Assembly (NCBI RefSeq): GCF_029227915.1 | Contig: NC_079885.1 | Coordinates: forward strand, 1,240,001 to 1,304,000 | Source: Hydractinia symbiolongicarpus | Lineage: Eukaryota > Cnidaria > Hydrozoa > Anthoathecata > Hydractiniidae | DNA: 64,000 bases | Direction: 5' to 3' | Shown here: in pieces, positions 24,023 through 37,892 of the stretch | Layout: every line of letters starts with the position of its first letter | Position numbering within the stretch: the first letter of the stretch is position 1 | Made by a program: the position numbers and the translations under genes | Notes under the pieces: generated by a model | The model's input: the letters and a program-made list of their open reading frames with translations, nothing else | Told to the model about the DNA's origin: nothing | Databases searched by the model: none

Positions 24023-27000
24023 TTCACCACTAAAACGCATGAGACTTGTAGTTTTCAAAAATGTTTTCATTTTTGATGAAACGCTTAATGAAAGAGGTTT
24101 AATCGCCGGAAAACGAAAACCCGCGATTTCCCGTAAATCCCGGGCTTGGCCTGTATAGTCGAATGTATACAAAGAAAGTACCCTGTGAGTAAACTCATTT
24201 CCAGAACGATTTTTTAAATTATTTTTTCACCACTAAAACGCATAAGACTTGTAGTTTTTAAAAATGTTTTCATTTTTGATGAGACGCTGAATAAAAGAAG
24301 TTTAATCGCCGGCAAACGAAAACCCGCGATTTCCCGTAAATCCCGGGTTTGGCCCGTATAGTCAAAAGTATAAAAAGAAAGTACCCAGGGAGTAAACTCA
24401 TTTCCCGAACGATTTTTTATATTATTTTTTTGCCACTAAACGCATGAGACTTGTAGTTTTCAAAAATATTTTCATATTTGATGGGACGCTGAATAAAAGA
24501 AGTTTAATCGCCGGCAAACGAAAATCCGCGATTTTCCGTAAATCCCGGACTCGGCCCGTATAGTCAAAAGTATACAAAGAAAGTACCCAGGGAGTAAACT
24601 CATTTCCCGAACGATTTTTTAAATTTATTTTTTCACCACTAAAACGCATGAGACTTGTAGTTTTCAGAAATGTTTTCATTTTTGATGAGACGCTTAATGA
24701 AAGAGGTTTAATCGCCGGCAAACGAAATCCCGCGTTTTCCCGTAAATCCGGGGCTTGGCCCGTATAGTCGAATGTATACAAAGAAAGTACCCTGTGAGTA
24801 AACTCATTTCCAGAACGATTTTTTAAATTATTTTTTTACCACTAAAACGCATAAGACTTGTAGTTTTTAAAAATGTTTTCATTTTTGATGAGACTCTGAA
24901 TAAAAGAAGTTTAATCGCCGGCAAACGAAAACCCGCGATTTCCCGTAAATCCCGGCTTGGCCCGTATAGTCAAAAGTATACAAAGAAAGTACCCAGGGAG
25001 TAAACTCATTTCCCGAACGATTTTTTAAATTATTTTTTCACCACTAAAACGCATAAGACTTGTAGTTTTTAAAAATGTTTTCATTTTTGATGAGACGCTG
25101 AATAAAAGAAGTTTAATCGCCGGCAAACGAAAACCCGCGATTTCCCGTAAATCCCGGGCTTGGCCCGGATAGTCAAAAGTATAAAAAGAAAGTACCCAGG
25201 GAGTAAACTCATTTCCCGAACGATTTTTTATATTATTTTTTTACCACTAAACGCATGAGACTTGTAGTTTTTAAAAATATTTTCATATTTGATGGGACGC
25301 TGAACAAAAGAAGTTTAATCGCCGGCAAACGAAAATCCGCGATTTTCCGTACATCCCGGACTCGGCCCGTATAGTCAAAAGTATACAAAGAAAGTACCCA
25401 GGGAGTAAACTCATTTCCCGAACGATTTTTTAAATTATTTTTTCACCACTAAAACGCATGAGACTTGTAGTTTTCAAAAATGTTTTCATTTTTGATGAGA
25501 CGCTTAATGAAAGAGGCTTAATCGCCGGCAAACGAAATCCCGCGTTTTCCCGTAAATCCGGGGCTTGGCCCGTATAGTCGAATGTATACAAAGAAAGTAC
25601 CCTGTGAGTAAACTCATTTCCAGAACGATTTTTTAAATTATTTTTTCACCACTAAAACGCATAAAACTTGTAGTTTTTAAAAATGTTTTCATTTTTGATG
25701 AGACTCTGAATAAAAGAAGTTTAATCGCCGGCAAACGAAAACCCGCGATTTCCCGTAAATCCCGGCTTGACCCGTATAGTCAAAAGTATACAAAGAAAGT
25801 ACCCAGGGAGTAAACTCATTTCCCGAACGATTTTTTAAATTATTTTTTCACCACTAAAACGCATAAGACTTGTAGTTTTTAAAAATGTTTTCATTTTTGA
25901 TGAGACGCTGAATAAAAGAAGTTTAATCGCCGGCAAACGAAATCCTGCGATTTCCCGTAAATCCCGGCTTGGCCCGTATAGTCAAAAGTATACAAAGAAA
26001 GTATCCAGGGAATAAACTCATTTCCCGAACGATTTTTTAAATTATTTTTTCACCACTAAAACGCATGAGACTTGTAGTTTTTAAAAATGTTTTCATTTTT
26101 GCTGGGACGCTGAATAAAAGAAGTTTAATCGCCGGCAAACGAAAACCAGCGACTTCCCGTAAATCCCGGACTCGGCCCGTATAGTCAAAAGTATACAAAG
26201 AAAGTACCCACGGAGTAAACTCATTTCCCGAACGATTTTTTAAATTATATTTTCACCACTAAAACGCATGAGACTTGTAGTTTTCAAAAATGTTTTCATT
26301 TTTGATGAGACGCTAAATGAAAGAAGTTTAATCGCCGCAAACGAAAACCTGCGATTTCCCGTAAATCCCGGACTCGGCCCGTATAGTCAAAAGTATAATA
26401 AGAAAGTACCCAGGGTGTAAACTCATTTCCCGAACGATTTTTTAAATTATTATTTCACCACTAAAGCCCATGAGACTTGTAGTTTTTAAAAATGTTTTCA
26501 TTTTTGCTGAGACGCTGAATAAAAGAAGTTTAATCGCCGGCAAACGAAAACCCGCGACTTCCCGTAAATCATGGACTCGGCCCGTATAGTCAAAAGTATA
26601 CAAAGAAAGTACCCAGGGAGTAAACTCATTTCCCGAACGATTTTTTAAATTATATTTTCACCACTAAAACGCATGAGACTTGTAGTTTTTAAAAATGTTT
26701 TCATTTTTGATGAGACGGTGAATAAAAGAAGTTTAATCGCCGGCAAACGAAAACCAGCGATTTCCCGTAAATCCTGGACTCGGCCCGTATAGTGAAAAGT
26801 ATAAAAAGAAAGTACCCAGGGTGTAAACTCATTTCCCAAACGATTTTTTAAATTATTATTTCACCACTAAAACGCATGAGACTTGTAGTTTTCAAGAATG
26901 TTTTCATTTTTGATGAGACGCTGAATAAAAGCAGTTTAATCGCCGGCAAACGAAAACCAGCGATTTCCCGTAAATCCTGGACTCGGCCCGTATAGTCAAA

Positions 27001-30000
27001 AGTATACAAAGAAAGTACCCAGGGAGTAAACTCATTTCCCGAACGATTTTTTAAATTTTTTTTTCACCACTAAAACGCATGAGACTTGTAGTTTTCAAAA
27101 ATGTTTTCATTTTTGATGAAACGCTTAATGAAAGAGGTTTAATCGCCGGAAAACGAAAACCCGCGATTTCCCGTAAATCCCGGGCTTGGCCTGTATAGTC
27201 GAATGTATACAAAGAAAGTACCCTGTGAGTAAACTCATTTCCAGAACGATTTTTTAAATTATTTTTTCACCACTAAAACGCATAAGACTTGTAGTTTTTA
27301 AAAATGTTTTCATTTTTGATGAGACGCTGAATAAAAGAAGTTTAATCGCCGGCAAACGAAAACCCGCGATTTCCCGTAAATCCCGGGTTTGGCCCGTATA
27401 GTCAAAAGTATAAAAAGAAAGTACCCAGGGAGTAAACTCATTTCCCGAACGATTTTTTATATTATTTTTTTGCCACTAAACGCATGAGACTTGTAGTTTT
27501 CAAAAATATTTTCATATTTGATGGGACGCTGAATAAAAGAAGTTTAATCGCCGGCAAACGAAAATCCGCGATTTTCCGTAAATCCCGGACTCGGCCCGTA
27601 TAGTCAAAAGTATACAAAGAAAGTACCCAGGGAGTAAACTCATTTCCCGAACGATTTTTTAAATTTATTTTTTCACCACTAAAACGCATGAGACTTGTAG
27701 TTTTCAAAAATGTTTTCATTTTTGATGAGACGCTTAATGAAAGAGGTTTAATCGCCGGCAAACGAAATCCCGCGTTTTCCCGTAAATCCGGGGCTTGGCC
27801 CGTATAGTCGAATGTATACAAAGAAAGTACCCTGTGAGTAAACTCATTTCCAGAACGATTTTTTAAATTATTTTTTCACCACTAAAACGCATAAGACTTG
27901 TAGTTGTTAAAAATGTTTTCATTTTTGATGAGACTCTGAATAAAAGAAGTTTAATCGCCGGCAAACGAAAACCCGCGATTTCCCGTAAATCCCGGCTTGG
28001 CCCGTATAGTCAAAAGTATACAAAGAAAGTACCCAGGGAGTAAACTCATTTCCCGAACGATTTTTTAAATTATTTTTTCACCACTAAAACGCATAAGACT
28101 TGTAGTTTTTAAAAATGTTTTCATTTTTGATGAGACGCTGAATAAAAGAAGTTTAATCGCCGGCAAACGAAAACCCGCGATTTCCCGTAAATCCCGGGCT
28201 TGGCCCGGATAGTCAAAAGTATAAAAAGAAAGTACCCAGGGAGTAAACTCATTTCCCGAACGATTTTTTATATTATTTTTTTACCACTAAACGCATGAGA
28301 CTTGTAGTTTTCAAAAATATTTTCATATTTGATGGGACGCTGAATAAAAGAAGTTTAATCGCCGGCAAACGAAAATCCGCGATTTTCCGTAAATCCCGGA
28401 CTCGGCCCGTATAGTCAAAAGTATACAAAGAAAGTACCCAGGGAGTAAACTCATTTCCCGAACGATTTTTTAAATTTATTTTTTCACCACTAAAACGCAT
28501 GAGACTTGTAGTTTTCAAAAATGTTTTCATTTTTGATGAGACGCTTAATGAAAGAGGTTTAATCGCCGGCAAACGAAATCCCGCGTTTTCCCGTAAATCC
28601 GGGGCTTGGCCCGTATAGTCGAATGTATACAAAGAAAGTACCCTGTGAGTAAACTCATTTCCAGAACGATTTTTTAAATTATTTTTTCACCACTAAAACG
28701 CATAAGACTTGTAGTTTTTAAAAATGTTTTCATTTTTGATGAGACTCTGAATAAAAGAAGTTTAATCGCCGGCAAACGAAAACCCGCGATTTCCCGTAAA
28801 TCCCGGCTTGGCCCGTATAGTCAAAAGTATACAAAGAAAGTACCCAGGGAGTAAACTCATTTCCCGAACGATTTTTAAAATTATTTTTTCACCACTAAAA
28901 CGCATAAGACTTGTAGTTTTTAAAAATGTTTTCATTTTTGATGAGACGCTGAATAAAAGAAGTTTAATCGCCGGCAAACGAAAACCCGCGATTTCCCGTA
29001 AATCCCAGGCTTGGCCCGGATAGTCAAAAGTATAAAAAGAAAGTACCCAGGGAGTAAACTCATTTCCCGAACGATTTTTTATATTATTTTTTTACCACTA
29101 AACGCATGAGACTTGTAGTTTTCAAAAATATTTTCATATTTGATGGGACGCTGAACAAAAGAAGTTTAATCGCCGGCAAACGAAAATCCGCGATTTTCCG
29201 TACATCCCGGACTCGGCCCGTATAGTCAAAAGTATACAAAGAAAGTACCCAGGGAGTAAACTGATTTCCCAAACGATTTTTTAAATTTATTTTTTCACCA
29301 CTAAAACGCATGAGACTTGTAGTTTTCAAAAATGTTTTCATTTTTGATGAGACGCTAAATGAAAGAGGCTTAATCGCCGGCAAACGAAATCCCGCGTTTT
29401 CCCGTAAATCCGGGGCTTGGCCCGTATAGTCGAATGTATACAAAGAAAGTACCCTGTGAGTAAACTCATTTCCAGAACGATTTTTTAAATTATTTTTTCA
29501 CCACTAAAACGCATAAAACTTGTAGTTTTTAAAAATGTTTTCATTTTTGATGAGACTCTGAATAAAAGAAGTTTAATCGCCGGCAAACGAAAACCCGCGA
29601 TTTCCCGTAAATCCCGCCTTGACCCGTATAGTCAAAAGTATACAAAGAAAGTACCCAGGGAGTAAACTCATTTCCCGAACGATCTTTTAAATTATTTTTT
29701 CACCACTAAAACGCATAAGACTTGTAGTTTTTAAAAATGTTTTCATTTTTGATGAGACGCTGAATAAAAGAAGTTTAATCGCCGGCAAACGAAATCCTGC
29801 GATTTCCCGTAAATCCCGGCTTGGCCCGTATAGTCAAAAGTATACAAAGAAAGTATCCAGGGAATAAACTCATTTCCCGAACGATTTTTTAAATTATTTT
29901 TTCACCACTAAAACGCATGAGACTTGTAGTTTTTAAAAATGTTTTCATTTTTGCTGGGACGCTGAATAAAAGAAGTTTAATCGCCGGCAAACGAAAACCC

Positions 30001-31723
30001 GCGACTTCCCGTAAATCCCGGACTCGGCCCGTATAGTCAAAAGTATACAAAGAAAGTACCCAGGGAGTAAACTCATTTCCCGAACGATTTTTTAAATTAT
30101 TATTTCACCAGTAAAGCCCATGAGACTTGTAGTTTTTAAAAATGTTTTCATTTTTGCTGAGACGCTGAATAAAAGAAGTTTAAACGCCGGCAAACGAAAA
30201 CCCGCGACTTCCCGTAAATCATGGACTCGGCCCGTATAGTCAAAAGTATACAAAGAAAGTACCCAGGGAGTAAACTCATTTCCCGAACGATTTTTTAAAT
30301 TATATTTTCACCACTAAAACGCATGAGACTTGTAGTTTTTAAAAATGTTTTCATTTTTGATGAGACGGTGAATAAAAGAAGTTTAATCGCCGGCAAACGA
30401 AAACCAGCGATTTCCCGTAAATCCTGGACTCGGCCCGTATAGTCAAAAGTATACAAAGAAAGTACCCAGGGAGTAAACTCATTTCCCGAACGATTTTTTA
30501 AATTTTTTTTTCACCACTAAAACGCATGAGACTTGTAGTTTTCAAAAATGTTTTCATTTTTGATGAGACGCCTAATGAAAGAGGTTTAATCGCCGGAAAA
30601 CGAAAACCAGCGATTTCCCGTAAATCCCGGGCTTGGCCCGTATAGTCGAATGTATACAAAGAAAGTACCCTGTTAGTAAACTCATTTCCAGAACGATTTT
30701 TTAAATTATTTTTTCACCACTAAAACGCATAAGACTTGTAGTTTTTAAAAATGTTTTCATTTTTGATGAGACGCTGAATAAAAGAAGTTTAATCGCCGGC
30801 AAACGAAAACCCGCGATTTCCCGTAAATCCCGGGCTTGGCCCGTATCGTCAAAAGTATAAAAAGAAAGTACCCAGGGAGTAAACTCATTTCCCGAACGAT
30901 TTTTTATATTATTTTCTTACCACTAAACGCATGAGACTTGTAGTTTTCAAAAATATTTTCATATTTGATGGGACGCTGAATAAAAGAAGTTTAATCGCCG
31001 GCAAACGAAAATCCGCGATTTTCCGTAAATCCCGGACTCGGCCCGTATAGTCGAAAGTATACAAAGAAAGTACCCAGGGAGTAAACTCATTTCCCGAACG
31101 ATTTTTTATATTATTTTTTTACCACTAAACGCATGAGACTTTTAGTTTTCAAAAATATTTTCATATTTGATGGGACGCTGAATAAAAGAAGTTTAATCGC
31201 CGGCAAACGAAAATCCGCGATTTTCCGTAAATCCCGGACTCGGCCCGTATAGTCAAAAGTATACAAAGAAAGTACCCAGGGAGTAAACTCATTTCCCGAA
31301 CGATTTTTTAAATTATATTTTCACCACTAAAACGCATGAGACTTGTAGTTTTTAAAAATGTTTTCATTTTTGATGAGACGCTAAATGAACGAAGTTTAAT
31401 CGCCGCAAACGAAAACCTGCGATTTCCCGTAAATCCCGGACTCGGCCCGTATTGTCAAAAGTATACAAAGAAAGTACCCAGGGAGTAAACTCATTTCCCG
31501 AACGATTTTTTAAATTTTTTTTTCAACACTAAAACGCATGAGACTTGTAGTTTTCAAAAATGTTTTCATTTTTGATGAGACGCTTAATGAAAGAGGTTTA
31601 ATCGCCGGAAAACGAAAACCCGCGATTTCCCGTAAATCCCGGGCTTGGCCCGTATAGTCGAATGTATACAAAGAAAGTACCCTGTGAGTAAACTCATTTC
31701 CAGAACGATTTTTTAAATTATTT
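24023..31723 (+). repeat. 7701-bp tandem duplication, copy 2
   Basis: Begins in a chimeric monomer whose breakpoint lies at about 24022-24040. Its private changes include 'tagttgttaa' (27906), 'gatttttaaaatt' (28872), 'aatcccaggc' (29005), 'gatcttttaa' (29682) and 'cgtatcgtc' (30845). Relative to copy 1 it lacks one F-like monomer (copy 1 about 22.4 kb) and has one extra monomer near 30.4-30.6 kb. The match ends at 'gcat' near 31742. Confidence 0.9.
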
Positions 31724-33495
31724 TTTCACCACTAAAACGCATAAGACTTGTAGTTTTTAAAAATGTTTTCATTTTTGATGAGACGCTGAATAAAAGAAGT
31801 TTAATCGCCGGCAAACGAAAACCCGCCATTTCCCGTAAATCCCGGGCTTGTCCCGTATAGTCAAAAGTATAAAAAGAAAGTACCCAGGGAGTAAACTCAT
31901 TTCCCGAACGATTTTTTATATTATTTTTTTACCACTAAACGCATCAGACTTGTAGTTTTCAAAAATATTTTCATATTTGATGGGACGCTGAATAAAAGAA
32001 GTTTAATCGCCGGCAAACGAAAATCCGCGTTTTTCCGTAAATCCGGGGCTTGGCCCGTATAGTCGAATGTATACAAAGAAAGTACCCTGTGAGTAAACTC
32101 ATTTCCAGAACGATTTTTTAAATTATTTTTTCACCACTAAAACGCATAAGACTTGTAGTTTTTAAAAATGTTTTCATTTTTGATGAGACTCTGAATAAAA
32201 GAAGTTTAATCGCCGGCAAACGAAAACCCGCGATTTCCCGTAAATCCCGGCTTGGCCCGTATAGTCAAAAGTATACAAAGAAAGTACCCAGGGAGTAAAC
32301 TCATTTCCCGAACGATTTTTTAAATTATTTTTTCACCACTAAAACGCATAAGACTTGTAGTTTTTAAAAATGTTTTCTATTTTGATGAGACGCTGAATAA
32401 AAGAAGTTTAATCGCCGACAAACGAAAACCCGCGATTTCCCGTAAATCCGGGGCTTGGCCCGTATAGTCAAAAGTATAAAAAGAAAGTACCCAGGGAGTA
32501 AACTCATTTCCCGAACGATTTTTTAAATTTTTTTTTCAACACTAAAACGCATGAGACTTGTAGTTTTCAAAAATGTTTTCATTTTTGATGAGACGCTTAA
32601 TGAAAGAGGTTTAATCGCCGGAAAACGAAAACCCGCGATTTCCCGTAAATCCCGGGCTTGGCCCGTATAGTCGAATGTATACAAAGAAAGTACCCTGTGA
32701 GTAAACTCATTTCCAGAACGATTTTTTAAATTATTTTTTCACCACTAAAACGCATAAGACTTGTAGTTTTTAAAAATGTTTTCATTTTTGATGAGACGCT
32801 GAATAAAAGAAGTTTAATCGCCGGCAAACGAAAACCCGCCATTTCCCGTAAATCCCGGGCTTGGCCCGTATAGTCAAAAGTATAAAAAGAAAGTACCCAG
32901 GGAGTAAACTCATTTCCCGAACGATTTTTTATATTATTTTTTTACCACTAAACGCATCAGACTTGTAGTTTTCAAAAATATTTTCATATTTGATGGGACG
33001 CTGAATAAAAGAAGTTTAATCGCCGGCAAACGAAAATCCGCGTTTTTCCGTAAATCCGGGGCTTGGCCCGTATAGTCGAATGTATACAAAGAAAGTACCC
33101 TGTGAGTAAACTCATTTCCAGAACGATTTTTTAAATTATTTTTTCACCACTAAAACGGATAAGACTTGTAGTTTTTAAAAATGTTTTCATTTTTGATGAG
33201 ACTCTGAATAAAAGAAGTTTAATCGCCGGCAAACGAAAACCCGCGATTTCCCGTAAATCCCGGCTTGGCCCGTATAGTCAAAAGTATACAAAGAAAGTAC
33301 CCAGGGAGTAAACTCATTTCCCGAACGATTTTTTAAATTATTTTTTCACCACTAAAACGCATAAGACTTGTAGTTTTTAAAAATGTTTTCTATTTTGATG
33401 AGACGCTGAATAAAAGAAGTTTAATCGCCGACAAACGAAAACCCGCGATTTCCCGTAAATCCGGGGCTTGGCCCGTATAGTCAAAAGTATAAAAA
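31470..33495 (+). repeat. 1013-bp tandem duplication (copies ~31470-32482 and ~32483-33495)
   Basis: Four private variants recur exactly 1013 bp apart: 'tcaacact' (31523, 32536), 'gcatcag' (31941, 32954), 'tgttttctattttg' (32371, 33384) and 'cgccgacaaacg'. Each copy has five monomers with mosaic C, A and B features. 'cttgtcccg' at 31848 is private to copy 1. Confidence 0.87.
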
Positions 33496-34009
33496 AAAAG
33501 TACCCAGGGAGTAAACTCATTTCCCGAACGATTTTTTATATTATTTTTTTACCACTAAACGCATGAGACTTGTAGTTTTCAAAAATATTTTCATATTTGA
33601 TGGGACGCTGAATAAAAGAAGTTTAATCGCCGGCAAACGAAAATCCGCGATTTTCCGTAAATCCCGGACTCGGCCCGTATAGTCAAAAGTATACAAAGAA
33701 AGTACCCAGGGAGTAAACTCATTTCCCAAACGATTTTTTAAATTTATTTTTTCACCACTAAAACGCATGAGACTTATAGTTTTCAAAAATGTTTTCATTT
33801 TTGATGAGACGCTTAATGAAAGAGGCTTAATCGCCGGCAAACAAAATCCCGCGTTTTCCCGTAAATCCGGGGCTTGGCCCGTATAGTCGAATGTATACAA
33901 AGAAAGTACCCTGTGAGTAAACTCATTTCCAGAACGATTTTTTAAATTGTTTTTTCACCACTAAAACGCATAAAACTTGTAGTTTTAAAAAATGTTTTCA
34001 TTTTTGATG
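33496..34009 (+). repeat. C-D-A monomers with first A9 'tataaaaaaaaag' variant
   Basis: Holds the C monomer with 'tataaaaaaaaag' (A9, starting near 33488), a D monomer with 'cttatag', and an A monomer of the 'cataaaa' form with 'ttttaaaaaatg'. This is the first A9 copy in the window; the variant then recurs in several C monomers downstream. Confidence 0.75.
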
Positions 34010-35770
34010 AGACTCTGAATAAAAGAAGTTTAATCGCCGGCAAACGAAAACCCGCGATTTCCCGTAAATCCCGGCTTGGCCCGTATAGTCAAAAGCATAC
34101 AAAGAAAGTACCCAGGGAGTAAACTCATTTCCCGAACGATTTTTTAAATTATTTTTTCACCACTAAAACGCATAAGACTTGTAGTTTTTAAAAGTGTTTT
34201 CATTTTTGATGAGACGCTGAATAAAAGAAGTTTAATCGCCGGAAAACGAAAACCCGCGATTTCCCGTAAATCCCGGCTTGGCCCGTATAGTCAAAAGTAT
34301 ACAAAGAAAGTATCCAGGGAATAAAATCATTTCCCGAACGATTTTTTAAATTATTTTTTCACCACTAAAACGCATGAGACTTGTAGTTTTCAAAAATGTT
34401 TTCATTTTTGATGAGACGCTTAATGAAAGAGGCTTAATCGCCGGCAAACGAAAACCCGCGTTTTCCCGTAAATCCGGGGCTTGGCCCGTATAGTCGAAAG
34501 TATACAAAGAAAGTACCCAGGGAGTAAACTCATTTCCCGAACGATTTTTTATATTATTTTTTTACCACTAAACGCATGAGACTTGTAGTTTTCAAAAATA
34601 TTTTCATATTTGATGGGACGCTGAATAAAAGAAGTTTAATCGCCGGCAAACGAAAATCCGCGATTTTCCGTAAATCCCGGACTCGGCCCGTATAGTCAAA
34701 AGTATACAAAGAAAGTACCCAGGGAGTAAACTCATTTCCCGAACGATTTTTTAAATTTTTTTTTCACCACTAAAACGCATGAGACTTGTAGTTTTCAAAA
34801 ATGTTTTCATTTTTGATGAGACGCTTAATGAAAGAGGTTTAATCGCCGGAAAACGAAAACCCGCGATTTCCCGTAAATCCCGGGCTTGGCCCGTATAGTC
34901 GAATGTATACAAAGAAAGTACCCTGTGAGTAAACTCATTTCCAGAACGATTTTTTAAATTATTTTTTCACCACTAAAACGCATAAGACTTGTAGTTTTTA
35001 AAAATGTTTTCATTTTTGATGAGACGCTGAATAAAAGAAGTTTAATCGCCGGCAAACGAAAACCCGCGATTTCCCGTAAATCCCGGCTTGGCCCGTATAG
35101 TCAAAAGCATACAAAGAAAGTACCCAGGGAGTAAACTCATTTCCCGAACGATTTTTTAAATTATTTTTTCACCACTAAAACGCATAAGACTTGTAGTTTT
35201 TAAAAGTGTTTTCATTTTTGATGAGACGCTGAATAAAAGAAGTTTAATCGCCGGAAAACGAAAACCCGCGATTTCCCGTAAATCCCGGCTTGGCCCGTAT
35301 AGTCAAAAGTATACAAAGAAAGTATCCAGGGAATAAACTCATTTCCCGAACGATTTTTTAAATTATTTTTTCACCACTAAAACGCATGAGACTTGTAGTT
35401 TTCAAAAATGTTTTCATTTTTGATGAGACGCTTAATGAAAGAGGCTTAATCGCCGGCAAACGAAAACCCGCGTTTTCCCGTAAATCCGGGGCTTGGCCCG
35501 TATAGTCGAAAGTATACAAAGAAAGTACCCAGGGAGTAAACTCATTTCCCGAACGATTTTTTATATTATTTTTTTACCACTAAACGCATGAGACTTGTAG
35601 TTTTCAAAAATATTTTCATATTTGATGGGACGCTGAATAAAAGAAGTTTAATCGCCGGCAAACGAAAATCCGCGATTTTCCGTAAATCCCGGACTCGGCC
35701 CGTATAGTCAAAAGTATACAAAGAAAGTACCCAGGGAGTAAACTCATTTCCCGAACGATTTTTTAAATTA
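34010..35770 (+). repeat. 1012-bp tandem duplication (copies ~34010-35021 and ~35022-35770, second partial)
   Basis: 'aaaagcatac' recurs at 34091 and 35103 and 'aaaagtgttttc' near 34191 and 35203, 1012 bp apart. E-like monomers ('gtatccaggg') and 'tagtcgaaag' (about 34492, 35504) follow in the same order. The match ends at about 35760, where 'aaattatattttc' replaces 'aaattttttttt'. Confidence 0.84.
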
Positions 35771-36014
35771 TATTTTCACCACTAAAACGCATGAGACTTG
35801 TAGTTTTCAAAAATGTTTTCATTTTTGATGAGACGCTAAATGAAAGAAGTTTAATCGCCGCAAACGAAAACCTGCGATTCCCCGTAAATCCCGGACTCGG
35901 CCCGTATAGTCAAAAGTATACAAAGAAAGTACCCAGGGAGTAAACTCATTTCCCGAACGATTTTTTAAATTTTTTTTTCACCACTAAAACGCATGAGACT
36001 TGTAGTTTTCAAAA
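35771..36014 (+). repeat. F-like to T-like monomer transition
   Basis: An F-like tail ('gctaaatgaaag', 'gccgcaaacg') is followed by 'aaaacctgcg' and a T-type spacer. Nothing but satellite is present; it links the 1012-bp pair to the 5266-bp unit. Confidence 0.7.
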
Positions 36015-37690
36015 ATGTTTTCATTTTTGATGAGACGCTTAATGAAAGAGGTTTAATCGCCGGAAAACGAAAACCCGCGATTTCCCGTAAATCCCGGGCT
36101 TGGCCCGTATAGTCGAATGTATACAAAGAAAGTACCCTGTGAGTAAACTCATTTCCAGAACGATTTTTTAAATTATTTTTTCACCACTAAAACGCATAAG
36201 ACTTGTAGTTTTTAAAAATGTTTTCATTTTTGATGAGACGCTGAATAAAAGAAGTTTAATCGCCGGCAAACGAAAACCCGCCATTTCCCGTAAATCCCGG
36301 GCTTGGCCCGTATAGTCAAAAGTATAAAAAGAAAGTACCCAGGGAGTAAACTCATTTCCCGAACGATTTTTTATATTATTTTTTTACCACTAAACGCATG
36401 AGACTTGTAGTTTTCAAAAATATTTTCATATTTGATGGGACGCTGAATAAAAGAAGTTTAATCGCCGGCAAACGAAATTCCGCGTTTTTCCGTAAATCCG
36501 GGGCTTGGCCCGTATAGTCGAATGTATACAAAGAAAGTACCCTGTGAGTAAACTCATTTCCAGAACGATTTTTTAAATTATTTTTTCACCACTAAAACGC
36601 ATAAGACTTGTAGTTTTTAAAAATGTTTTCATTTTTGATGAGACTCTGAATAAAAGAAGTTTAATCGCCGGCAAACGAAAACCCGCGATTTCCCGTAAAT
36701 CCCGGCTTGGCCCGTATAGTCAAAAGTATACAAAGAAAGTACGCAGGGAGTAAACTCATTTCCCGAACGATTTTTTAAATTATTTTTTCACCACTAAAAC
36801 GCATAAGACTTGTAGTTTTTAAAAATGTTTTCATTTTTGATGAGACGCTGAATAAAAGAAGTTTAATCGCCGGCAAACGAAAACCCGCGATTTCCCGTAA
36901 ATCCGGGGCTTGGCCCGTATAGTCAAAAGTATAAAAAAAAAGTACCCAGGGAGTAAACTCATTTCCCGAACGATTTTTTATATTATTTTTTTACCACTAA
37001 ACGCATGAGACTTGTAGTTTTCAAAAATATTTTCATATTTGATGGGACGCTGAATAAAAGAAGTTTAATCGCCGGCAAACGAAAATCCGTGATTTTCCGT
37101 AAATCCCGGACTTGGCCCGTATAGTCAAAAGTATACAAAGAAAGTACCCAGGGAGTAAACTCATTTCCCAAACGATTTTTTAAATTTATTTTGTCACCAC
37201 TAAAACGCATGAGACTTGTAGTTTTCAAAAATGTTTTCATTTTTGATGAGACGCTTAATGAAAGAGGCTTAATCGCCGGCAAACGAAATCCCGCGTTTTC
37301 CCGTAAATCCGGGGCTTGGCCCGTATAGTCGAATGTATACAAAGAAAGTACCCTGTGAGTAAACTCATTTCCAGAACGATTTTTTAAATTATTTTTTCAC
37401 CACTAAAACGCATAAAACTTGTAGTTTTTAAAAATGTTTTCATTTTTGATGAGACTCTGAATAAAAGAAGTTTAATCGCCGGCAAACGAAAACCCGCAAT
37501 TTCCCGTAAATCCCGGCTTGGCCCGGATAGTCAAAAGTATACAAAGAAAGTACCCAGGGAGTAAACTCATTTCCCGAACGATTTTTTAAATTATTTTTTC
37601 ACCACTAAAACGCATAAGACTTGTAGTTTTTAAAAATGTTTTCATTTTTGATGAGACGCTGAATAAAAGAAGTTTAATCGCCGGCAAACG

Positions 37691-37892
37691 AAAACCCGCG
37701 ATTTCCCGTAAATCCCGGCTTGGCCCGTATAGTCAAAAGTATACAAAGAAAGTATCCAGGGAATAAACTCATTTCCCGAACGATTTTTTAAATTATTTTT
37801 TCACCACTAAAACGCATGAGACTTGTAGTTTTTAAAAATGTTTTCATTTTTGCTGAGACGCTGAATAAAAGAAGTTTAATCGCCGGCAAACG
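37691..37892 (+). repeat. Subfamily E monomer (exemplar, 202 bp)
   Basis: It is recognised by 'gtatccagggaataaac' instead of 'gtacccagggagtaaac' and by the tail 'tttttgctgagacgctg' (some copies 'gctggg'). First seen at about 18.24 kb, then near 22.09, 25.94, 29.79, 34.25, 35.27, 37.69, 38.9, 42.96, 46.0, 49.44, 50.45, 52.68, 60.37, 61.0, 61.8 and 63.2 kb. It is almost always followed by F. Confidence 0.87.

Noticed and set aside
28808-29023. Plus-strand open frame overlapping a minus-strand one.
   Set aside because: Both arise from one private T-to-A change ('gatttttaaaatt') that removes a stop in a satellite monomer. No coding signal.
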